NCBI RefSeq assembly: GCF_000238095.2
Contig: NZ_JH815225.1
Coordinates: 1,877,690 to 1,929,021, forward strand
DNA length: 51,332 nt
Source: Peptoanaerobacter stomatis
GTDB taxonomy: Bacteria > Bacillota > Clostridia > Peptostreptococcales > Filifactoraceae
Direction: 5' to 3'
Below are positions 9,410 to 16,328 of the stretch, one piece after another. The translations under genes and the position numbers were made by a program. The notes beneath the pieces are model-generated. The model worked only from the letters and a program-made list of their open reading frames with translations. It did not search any database and was not told where the DNA came from. Each line of letters opens with the position of its first letter. The stretch's first letter is position 1.

Positions 9410-9715
9410 AAAAAAACCTGTATAGATAATATATCTATACAGGGACGAAAATACAATTCCGCGGTACCACCCTAATTGCAAATAAAATTAAAAATCTGCC
9501 TCCTCATTTTGAGTCAATCAACTCTCATTCATATAACGGTGAACACCGTATCTTACTACTTGCTTTCGCTTTAGCAAAGATAAGCTTAGAAGTGATTTAT
9601 TATATATTCTTTCATCATCGTATCTCAGCACCTACGACTCTCTGTAAATGAAAATATGAATATTTTTGTCTTCCTCAACGCCTTTTAATACCATATATTA
9701 AGTATATAACTGTTT
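9410..9715 (-). promoter_or_regulatory. T-box riboswitch leader, isoleucine-type specifier, controlling the ilv operon
   Basis: On the minus strand the T-box sequence AGGGTGGTACCGCG is at 9473-9460. It is followed by a U-rich linker with TTTTCGTCCCT and a strong terminator hairpin (CCTGTATAGATA paired with its complement, 9417-9443, then a run of T at 9416-9410). Upstream, from about 9690, lie Stem I elements (GAGGAAGAC, ACAGAGAGTCG, GGTGCTGAGA). The likely specifier loop reads AAATCACTTCTAAGC, placing ATC (Ile) at 9596-9594. Uncharged tRNA-Ile would bind the specifier and the T-box UGGN bulge, stabilise the antiterminator and allow expression of the ACT gene, ilvD and ilvB. Confidence 0.92.
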
Positions 9716-9726
9716 GTTGTTTTAGT

Positions 9727-9755
9727 ATTATATTGTAATAATCCATTTTTGTCAA
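9727..9755 (-). promoter_or_regulatory. Sigma-A promoter of the ilv T-box operon
   Basis: On the minus strand TTGACA (9755-9750) and TATAAT (9732-9727), both perfect consensus, are separated by 17 nt. Transcription should start near 9720, just before Stem I of the T-box. Confidence 0.9.
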
Positions 9756-10281
9756 CAATATTTTAAAAAAAATTATGGCTTGTATTACATAGGAATTTAA
9801 AGTTTGATGAATTAAAAGAATATTAGTAATTGCAAGCCTTTTAAGTTTTAAAAGATAAAATTAATTTATGAAATGGATTTTGATTAATATTTGTTACAAG
9901 ATAAAATATCTTGCTTAGATAGGCTTAAAATATGTTGAAATTTCAAATATTTTAAGTGTTTGTATACTGGTTTGTATAATTTGTAAACGGCAGTTGGTAA
10001 AATCTGTTTTCAAAATGTAAAATTTAAGTGAATATATTTTTATATTTTTAAGGTAAATTTAATTTTTTTATGCTAAAATTCGTAAATAGATTGATATGGT
10101 TTATTGATTGTATGTTAAATAATAATTTGGTTTTATTTTAAAGTGTGTGTTGAAATTGAATTATGTAGTTTTGGCAATAATTAGCACTATAAAAAAATGT
10201 AATATTTGTATCATAATTCAAGCTTTGCATATGATCAATTACTGTATATATAATTTTTATATAAATTGGAGGAATTTATTA
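9756..10281. other. Intergenic region between divergent ilv and redox operons
   Basis: About 525 bp with no supported gene. A frame upstream of 10282 (10147-10281) is open but lacks a ribosome binding site and looks like leader sequence. A loose inverted repeat, GGCTTG (9777-9782) with CAAGCC (9833-9838), lies here; its loop is too long for a confident call. The promoter of the redox cluster must be in this stretch but I cannot place it well. Confidence 0.4.
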
Positions 10282-10899
10282 ATGAAAAGAAAGAAAATAT
10301 TATTATCAGCGGCGGTTGCCATGTCTTTATTATTAAGCTTTACAGCTTGTTCAAAACAAGAGGATAAGTCTGCTATGGCAAACAATGACACTAAGACTGA
10401 ACAGCAAATGGAAAATAAGGACTCTGATATGAACAAGGATTCCGAAATGGGCGAGGTAAAGTTTACGGCTAAGGATTTAGACGGTAATGAACAAAGTGAA
10501 CAAATATTCAAAAACAGTAAATTAACTGTCTTAAATATATGGGGAACATTCTGCAAACCTTGTGTAGAAGAGATGCCTGAACTTGGAAAATTATCTGATG
10601 AATATAAGGATAAAGGTGTACAAGTAGTAGGAATAGTAGCTGATACTGTAGATGCAGATTTTAATCCTATGGATGATATGATTACAACAGCGAAAGATAT
10701 GCTTAAAACAATAAATGTGAATTATGTAAACTTGTTACCTTCTAAGGAATTAGCTGAAATTTATCTAAAAGATATACAAGCTTTCCCAAAAACTTTAATT
10801 CTTGACAGTGAAGGAAAAATTTTGAGAGAAATATCAGGTAGCAGAAATTTAGAAGGTTTCCAAAAAGAAGTTGACGAAGAATTAGCAAAATTGCAATAA
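10282..10899 (+). CDS. TlpA/ResA-like thioredoxin-fold lipoprotein
   Basis: A 205-residue protein; ATG 10282 follows GGAGG (10268-10272). The signal peptide ends in a lipobox (LSFTAC, Cys23), so it should be lipid-anchored outside the cell. After a Met/Asp/Lys-rich linker comes a thioredoxin fold of the TlpA/ResA type with active site WGTFCKPCVEEMP (Cys91 and Cys94), and a cis-proline region AFPKTLILDSEGKI. Family members reduce or isomerise disulfides in exported proteins and need an electron donor across the membrane. The following CXXC peptide and membrane polyferredoxin may supply it (inference). A thiol peroxidase or sensor role is also possible. Confidence 0.88.
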   Translation: MKRKKILLSAAVAMSLLLSFTACSKQEDKSAMANNDTKTEQQMENKDSDMNKDSEMGEVKFTAKDLDGNEQSEQIFKNSKLTVLNIWGTFCKPCVEEMPELGKLSDEYKDKGVQVVGIVADTVDADFNPMDDMITTAKDMLKTINVNYVNLLPSKELAEIYLKDIQAFPKTLILDSEGKILREISGSRNLEGFQKEVDEELAKLQ

Positions 10900-10919
10900 T
10901 TGATAAGAGAGTATTGCCT

Positions 10920-11060
10920 ATGAATAAGAAAAAAGCTGTTCCGTATATTTTAATTATCTTGGCGATAATTTTAATGGTAGTCGGAATAAACAGAGGAGAT
11001 TTGAAAGGTGTGCTTAACAAGTCCGTTCATATATGTATGGAATGTATAGGCATAGGTTAG
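10920..11060 (+). CDS. 46-residue CXXC-motif membrane peptide (CD1871A-like)
   Basis: A small gene of 46 codons from ATG 10920 to TAG 11058-11060. A basic start (MNKKK) is followed by one transmembrane helix (about residues 8-22) and a C terminus ending in HICMECIGIG, with a CXXC pair. Only a weak AGAGAG precedes the start, so translation may be coupled to the upstream gene 20 nt away. The length, single helix and terminal CMEC motif match the CD1871A family of CXXC-containing small proteins, which I recall as occurring beside TlpA-like and 4Fe-4S proteins in Clostridia. It may relay electrons or bind metal at the membrane; that is inference. Confidence 0.75.
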   Translation: MNKKKAVPYILIILAIILMVVGINRGDLKGVLNKSVHICMECIGIG

Positions 11061-11063
11061 ATT

Positions 11064-11933
11064 ATGAGCTTGGACAATAGAAACAAATTTCAGATAGGAT
11101 TTTCGTTGATTACAAATTCATATTTTTACGGTTTTTTGAAGGGTAAAATATATACAGGGAACTTGAAAAATATGTGTGTTCCCGGACTTAACTGTTATTC
11201 TTGTCCGGGAGCATTAGGCTCTTGCCCGCTTGGATCAATACAAAATGCGTTTGCAGGAGCACATAATAAGCTGTCGCTTTATCTTATAGGAGTATTTCTT
11301 TTATTTGGGGCGGCTTTTGGCAGACTTGTATGCGGTTTTATGTGTCCGTTCGGATTATTCCAGGATTTGATATATAAGATAAAAGTTTTTAAGATGAAGA
11401 AAGTAAAAAATATGCCGTTTCACAATATTCTTAAATATTTGAGATATGTGATATTGTTGGTGTTTGTAATACTTCTTCCATTATTATTGACTAATAAACT
11501 CGGTATGTCATCACCGTATTTTTGCAAACTTATATGTCCTTCAGGAACTTTTATGGCAGGTATACCGCTTGCCTTAACCAATAAAGGTATTGCATCGGCA
11601 ATAGGTAAATTGTTTACTTGGAAATTATTTTTATTAATAATTTTCTTTGGATTATCATTAAAATTTTACAGACCGTTTTGCAAATATATATGTCCTTTAG
11701 GAGCAATTTATGGATTTTTTAATCCTATAGCAATATATAAATTTGAAGTGAGACAAGATAAGTGCATAAATTGTAAGAGGTGTCAAAAAGTATGTCCTAT
11801 GGATATAAAGACGTATAAAACTCCAAACAGTATGGATTGTATAAGATGCAACAGATGCTTAAAAGTATGTCCTACTGAAGCACTTATAAGGCAGCCGCTT
11901 ATTGAAAAACAAAAATGTATGGCAAAAAATTAA
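11064..11933 (+). CDS. Membrane polyferredoxin (NapH/CcoG-type 4Fe-4S protein)
   Basis: 289 residues with about five membrane helices and many cysteines. In order: NCYSCPGALGSCPLG near residue 37, CGFMCPFGLFQ near 92, CKLICPSGT and CKYICPLGA in the NapH-like pattern, and two C-terminal ferredoxin motifs, CINCKRCQKVCP and CIRCNRCLKVCP. Such proteins pass electrons between cytoplasmic ferredoxin-type donors and membrane or outer-face acceptors. It starts 3 nt after the CXXC peptide, with no strong ribosome binding site, suggesting translational coupling. With the TlpA-like lipoprotein it could form a thiol-reducing route replacing CcdA, which is not seen here. A terminator follows at 11949. Confidence 0.87.
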   Translation: MSLDNRNKFQIGFSLITNSYFYGFLKGKIYTGNLKNMCVPGLNCYSCPGALGSCPLGSIQNAFAGAHNKLSLYLIGVFLLFGAAFGRLVCGFMCPFGLFQDLIYKIKVFKMKKVKNMPFHNILKYLRYVILLVFVILLPLLLTNKLGMSSPYFCKLICPSGTFMAGIPLALTNKGIASAIGKLFTWKLFLLIIFFGLSLKFYRPFCKYICPLGAIYGFFNPIAIYKFEVRQDKCINCKRCQKVCPMDIKTYKTPNSMDCIRCNRCLKVCPTEALIRQPLIEKQKCMAKN

Positions 11934-11948
11934 TTTTATGTTATAATT

Positions 11949-11988
11949 AGAGTGTATCTATATTTTTTTATAGATGCACTCTATTTTT
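11949..11988 (+). terminator. Terminator after the polyferredoxin gene
   Basis: AGAGTGTATCTATA (11949-11962) pairs with TATAGATGCACTCT (11969-11982) with one T-G wobble, then ATTTTTG. It separates the redox cluster from the ABC transporter cluster, whose first start codon lies only about 15 bases further on. Confidence 0.75.
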
Positions 11989-12002
11989 GTATAGGTGATG
12001 TT

Positions 12003-12596
12003 ATGCTTATAAAAATTTCGAATTTGAGTGTTAAATATGGTACATATGAGGTACTTCATAGCATATCTTTGGATGTCTTTGAGGGACAGAGTATATGTAT
12101 ATTAGGTGAAAATTCTGCAGGGAAATCTACTCTTTTAAAATGTATTTGTAAACTTAAGAAATATATGGGAACGATAACCTACAAGGATAATATAGATATA
12201 TTTTATCTTCCTCAGGATAATATATTGATAGATGAGCTTAGTGTTAAAGATAATCTTAAATTATTTCTCAAAGATTTTAAGTCATTAAAAAACAGTGCTG
12301 TTTTAGAGGAGTTTGCGATAGATACCATTTTTGATAAAAAAGTTAAAAATTTATCAGGAGGAACTAAACGCAAGATTTCTTTATGTATTGCATTGATGGA
12401 AAAAAGCGATCTTATAGTATTGGATGAGCCGTTTTCGTCATTGGATGAGAAGAGCAGAAATTTGTTTTTGGATAAACTTAAAGAAAAAACAAACTTGGGA
12501 AATACACTCATATACACTACACATTTGAAAGATACATTAGACATAGCAACACGAAAATTTTACTTAAAAGATGGTATTTTGGAGGATGGAATATGA
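12003..12596 (+). CDS. ABC transporter ATP-binding protein
   Basis: 197 residues, a compact nucleotide-binding domain. ATG 12003 is supported by AGGTGAT just upstream; an in-frame GTG at 11952 lies inside the terminator hairpin and is rejected. Motifs: Walker A GENSAGKST, signature LSGGTKRK, Walker B LIVLDEPF and an H-loop histidine in YTTH. The lineage resembles ATPases serving ABC-2 type exporters. It overlaps the next gene by 4 nt (ATGA), so the two proteins are probably made in equal amounts. Two permease-like genes follow at 14225 and 15306. Substrate unknown. Confidence 0.88.
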   Translation: MLIKISNLSVKYGTYEVLHSISLDVFEGQSICILGENSAGKSTLLKCICKLKKYMGTITYKDNIDIFYLPQDNILIDELSVKDNLKLFLKDFKSLKNSAVLEEFAIDTIFDKKVKNLSGGTKRKISLCIALMEKSDLIVLDEPFSSLDEKSRNLFLDKLKEKTNLGNTLIYTTHLKDTLDIATRKFYLKDGILEDGI

Positions 12597-14050
12597 AAAA
12601 AACATTAGGCATGGCAAATACGAAAGTACTTGCTATAATAGGAGCTATACTTGTAATAGCCGGTATAGCGTTCTTTGCAACTTCTAAAGGTGGAGCTACT
12701 ACACCTATGGGAAAATTGGAAAAGGCTATTGCTGATTTGCCGGTTGAATTTGAAAAGACATCAGAGGATTTTTCTCCGGGATTTGACATAGCTAAGATGA
12801 ATAAAAAAATTGAAGAAGACGGCATATATTCAATGGACTTAAATCTTAATACTGATTATCTGAAGGCTATAGGAATAGATAAAGCCGGTGTACAGATAAG
12901 CCAAAAAAACTTGCCGAAAGACAAAAAAACACAGCTTAATTTGAGTGTTTCTGTAGGCAATATGTTGGCGGCAAACCTTGATTTTACATCAATAGACAAA
13001 GAATTGTACTTAAATATTCCGAGTGTGTATGAAAAAGCATTTAAGTTTGATTTATCAACTATCGGAGCAGATTTGCAAAACGATATAATCAAAGAGGAAA
13101 CAGGGGAGGATATGTCAGCTTTAAAGGATTTAAAAGTTGATTTATATGCGGTTCCTTCCACAGTGAAAGCAATGAAAGACGAGTATTTTACTTATGTAAA
13201 ATCAGAATTTGAAGCACTTAAAAACAATGCTGTTGTAGAAACAGGAGATCTTGATACAAAACTTGCAGACAGTGTAAAGGGATATAACTCTTCAAGAAGT
13301 GATTTGGAGCAACTTAATATACAGGTAAAATCTCAAGATGTTAAAGCACTTCTAAAAAAATCAATTGATTATTACGAAGATTTACAATCAAGACAGATTA
13401 CAGGCATGGATTTATCGGAAGTTCAAGCACAATTTGATGACTTAAAAAAAGAAATAGATGATGAAGAATTGCCTGAAGTATTTACAATAAAAGCTTTGTT
13501 AAGCAAAGACAATAAACTTGTATTACTTGCATTTGATGTAGAAGAAGATTCAAACTTGAACTTATTCTTTGTAGGCGAAAAGAACACTACAGATCATATA
13601 GTGGTAACGGCAGTAAATGAAGAAGACAAAATAGATGTCGTTGAATTTAAAATGTCAACAGGCGAAAAAGAAAATGAAATAAAAGTTAATACTTTTGATG
13701 ATATGGTAAAAATTTCAGCGATTTATGGTAAAGACGAAAAAAGTCTTAATATGGATATAGATACTTCTGAAGATATGTCTTTAAAATTACAGGGTAAATA
13801 TGAAGATGTAAAACCGGGAGTAGGATATAATTTTGTTATAGACAGTTTAAAAGCAGATTATGCAGGTCAAGCTATAGATTTCAAAGGTAATATTTTATTC
13901 AGCTTGGAAACACCTACAATAGAAGTGCCGAAAGACAGTGTGGAGATATTAAAAGTTGATAAAGATGAACTTGATAAGATAATGGAAAAAGTAGAGGAGA
14001 ATGTTAAAAATAACTATGGATTCCTACTTTCAATGATGGGTATTCTTTAA
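12593..14050 (+). CDS. Anchored extracytoplasmic protein of unknown function in an ABC cluster
   Basis: 485 residues. ATG 12593 follows GGAGG (12581-12585). A single N-terminal helix (about residues 10-28, with no lipobox) anchors a large, acidic, lysine-rich soluble portion that should face outward. It contains a helical, probably coiled-coil stretch (about residues 205-290, rich in L, E, K and D) between beta-rich parts. I do not recognise the family and see no catalytic motif. The 4-nt overlap with the ABC ATPase and the two permease genes downstream suggest a transporter-associated protein, for instance a substrate-capturing or adaptor subunit, but that is only context. Codon use and base composition match the neighbours. 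Confidence 0.75.
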   Translation: MKKTLGMANTKVLAIIGAILVIAGIAFFATSKGGATTPMGKLEKAIADLPVEFEKTSEDFSPGFDIAKMNKKIEEDGIYSMDLNLNTDYLKAIGIDKAGVQISQKNLPKDKKTQLNLSVSVGNMLAANLDFTSIDKELYLNIPSVYEKAFKFDLSTIGADLQNDIIKEETGEDMSALKDLKVDLYAVPSTVKAMKDEYFTYVKSEFEALKNNAVVETGDLDTKLADSVKGYNSSRSDLEQLNIQVKSQDVKALLKKSIDYYEDLQSRQITGMDLSEVQAQFDDLKKEIDDEELPEVFTIKALLSKDNKLVLLAFDVEEDSNLNLFFVGEKNTTDHIVVTAVNEEDKIDVVEFKMSTGEKENEIKVNTFDDMVKISAIYGKDEKSLNMDIDTSEDMSLKLQGKYEDVKPGVGYNFVIDSLKADYAGQAIDFKGNILFSLETPTIEVPKDSVEILKVDKDELDKIMEKVEENVKNNYGFLLSMMGIL

Positions 14051-14068
14051 TTCGTAAAAATTTTTAAA

Positions 14069-14105
14069 ATATCTGAAAAGTTAAAATTTAATACTTTTCA
14101 GATAT
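14069..14105 (+). other. Intergenic hairpin inside the ABC cluster
   Basis: ATATCTGAAAAG (14069-14080) pairs exactly with CTTTTCAGATAT (14094-14105). There is no U tract on the plus strand, so it is unlikely to end transcription fully. It may be a processing or stability element between the anchored protein and the permeases. Confidence 0.5.
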
Positions 14106-14224
14106 GCCCAGTATTGATACCTGATTAAAATGCAAAAAATATATCCAATTCGGCAGTTTTGTTATATAACTGATTCAAATAGGATTTAGTATAAATTTTA
14201 CTTTCAGAATTTTTGGAGAATAAT

Positions 14225-15292
14225 ATGAAGTTTTTTATATTTACATTAAAATCCAAAATAAAATTAATGCCCGTATTATGTGCTATAATGCTCATTTTTA
14301 TGGGCAGTTTTTATATAATTACACTTAATTCAAAGAATAAGGTTATAAATTTGGAGATATACTTTGATGAGCAAGACTCAAAAAACAATATGATTATAGG
14401 TCTTATAAACGGAACTGCAAGTACAAAAAGCAATTTGTCATTGAGTATATCATATGATTTGCAATCTTCACAAAGCAAATTGGAAGATGGCGATATAGAT
14501 GTTCTTATAAAAGTGCCGGCTAATTTTTATAACAGTATATTGAATAGTGAAAATAAAAGTGCAACCATATATTTTTCGCCATACTTGAATGAAACTGAAA
14601 AAGGTATATTTACATCGCTTACAAAAAGCTCCGCGGATATATTGTCATATGCTCAGGCAAATATATATGTATCGGATTCTATAATGGACAGCAATATGTC
14701 AAGTAGAAACTATGAGCTGAACAGGTATTTTTTAAATGAGGTATTGAACAGAGAAGATGAGTTTGAAACGGTAAAATCTGAAAAAGATAATAATCTTATA
14801 ATTATATATATAACACTTTTAATATCATCAATTATATTTGCAAATTCAAAGAGCAAAAATTATATAGATGTTTATGCACATTTAATTGTAAAAGGATATA
14901 ATCTGCTTGTGATAAATATTTTAGAGATACTTTCAAATACGATAATTTTTGCTTTTATAACAGGATTAATTTTATTTTTTCAAAAAATTCCATTAAATGC
15001 GATATTGTTTTTGAAATTAATGCTTATAAATATGTTTATAGCAAGTCTTACCGAGTTTATAGCGATTGTATTCAAAGAAGGGGCAAGTTTTTGTATATTG
15101 ATTTTGTGTATAGTTTCGACTTTGTCATCAGGATTGTTGCTACCGAGATTTTCAATATTTTTGAATGCATATGTCACACCTGTAAATTTAATCATGGCAA
15201 ATACACTCATATCCTACAGTATATTTGCACTTTATACAATCATACTTATTTTGCTTGTATATTTTAAAATATATAGAAATTTCAGATATTAG
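14225..15292 (+). CDS. ABC-2-like membrane permease subunit 1
   Basis: 355 residues. ATG 14225 is chosen for GGAG (14215-14218) 6 nt upstream; a TTG at 14213 in frame is rejected. One membrane helix near the N terminus (about 15-32) is followed by a roughly 150-residue extracytoplasmic domain and then about five to six helices. This is the layout of ABC-2 family (ABC2_membrane_3-like) permeases that act as exporters or, in other lineages, as bacteriocin or antibiotic extrusion systems. It overlaps the ribosome binding site of the second permease. Sequence conservation with named families is too weak for a substrate call. Confidence 0.72.
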   Translation: MKFFIFTLKSKIKLMPVLCAIMLIFMGSFYIITLNSKNKVINLEIYFDEQDSKNNMIIGLINGTASTKSNLSLSISYDLQSSQSKLEDGDIDVLIKVPANFYNSILNSENKSATIYFSPYLNETEKGIFTSLTKSSADILSYAQANIYVSDSIMDSNMSSRNYELNRYFLNEVLNREDEFETVKSEKDNNLIIIYITLLISSIIFANSKSKNYIDVYAHLIVKGYNLLVINILEILSNTIIFAFITGLILFFQKIPLNAILFLKLMLINMFIASLTEFIAIVFKEGASFCILILCIVSTLSSGLLLPRFSIFLNAYVTPVNLIMANTLISYSIFALYTIILILLVYFKIYRNFRY

Positions 15293-15305
15293 GGGGTTTA
15301 TATTT

Positions 15306-16292
15306 ATGTTTATTATATTCATAAAAAGATATGTTAAAACACCTATATTTGCACTTGCCTTATTATCTGCAATGACTATATATTTTTTGTATATGCAGCT
15401 TGATTTGAATTTTTCTGAAAACTTGAAAACGGGTGTATATTTAGCAAACAACTCAGTTGTTGAAAATAATTTTGCGGATAAACTTATCAACAAGAGTTCA
15501 TATTTTAAATATAAAAAATATGAAGATTTGGGAAATATGAAAAATGATATTAAAAATGGTAAAATTACATATGGTTTTTCAGTTGATTTAACAAAAAAGG
15601 ACAAGCCTTTCACCATATATGGAAGTGACGGAAAATTCAGTGAGATTGCCAAGGAAGACTTTTACAGCACATATTTTGAGATAATATCATATGATTATAC
15701 AAGAGAAATGCTGAGTTTAAGTGATGATAAGTATGTGAAAATGTATGAAAAAGAATTGCCTCGTACCTTTAAATTTGAATACGATATGTCTGAAACAGGA
15801 AAAATATTTCCTATAAAAGAGGTTATGAGTTTTTTGCTTTATGTTTTATCTCTGCTTGTATGTTATGATTATCTTAATCTTGAAAGTAAGAGTGAGTTTT
15901 TTTCCACATTTAAAGGTCGAAAACTGAAAAATATGTTTTTGCTTGAAAGCATACTGGTAAATGCGATCATATATGCAATACTTTTAATTATGACGGGAAT
16001 TTTTACTCCCGTATACTTTTTTGTATATAATATAACTCTTTATTTGAGTTCTTGTATAATAATAGAGTTGTTCAGCAAAAAAAATTATCTGTATTTTATG
16101 CCTATTATTATAATGTTAGCTATGTTGTCAATATTTATATCTAAATTTGAAAGTGCAAAATTTTCTTTTATATTTTTAAACAATGTATATATTGCAACAT
16201 ATGCGAATAATATCATACCGATAATCACTTATATGTTTGTACTTTCAACAGTATATTTATTGATTGGAAAATTAAAAAAGTATAGGATATAA
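15306..16292 (+). CDS. ABC-2-like membrane permease subunit 2
   Basis: 328 residues, ATG 15306 preceded by AGGGGG (15291-15296), which overlaps the stop codon of subunit 1. Same plan as its neighbour: an N-terminal helix, an extracytoplasmic region (about residues 35-175) and a C-terminal set of about six helices. The two permeases probably form a heterodimer driven by the ATPase at 12003. Both are rich in Ile, Phe and Tyr. Some single-helix sequence similarity to subunit 1 is visible but weak. A bidirectional terminator follows directly. Confidence 0.72.
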   Translation: MFIIFIKRYVKTPIFALALLSAMTIYFLYMQLDLNFSENLKTGVYLANNSVVENNFADKLINKSSYFKYKKYEDLGNMKNDIKNGKITYGFSVDLTKKDKPFTIYGSDGKFSEIAKEDFYSTYFEIISYDYTREMLSLSDDKYVKMYEKELPRTFKFEYDMSETGKIFPIKEVMSFLLYVLSLLVCYDYLNLESKSEFFSTFKGRKLKNMFLLESILVNAIIYAILLIMTGIFTPVYFFVYNITLYLSSCIIIELFSKKNYLYFMPIIIMLAMLSIFISKFESAKFSFIFLNNVYIATYANNIIPIITYMFVLSTVYLLIGKLKKYRI

Positions 16293-16312
16293 TTTTACTC
16301 CTATACTTTTTT
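16274..16312. terminator. Bidirectional terminator between the permease gene and secDF
   Basis: AAAAAAGTATAGGA (16274-16287) and TCCTATACTTTTTT (16299-16312) form a perfect 14-bp stem with A and T tails. It serves the rightward ABC cluster, overlapping its last codons, and the leftward yajC-secDF operon. Confidence 0.85.
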
Positions 16313-16328
16313 ATATAAAAATTTTAAG

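Noticed and set aside
10147-10281. N-terminal extension of the TlpA-like protein
   Set aside because: The start at 10282 has GGAGG and gives a proper lipoprotein signal; the upstream part has neither.
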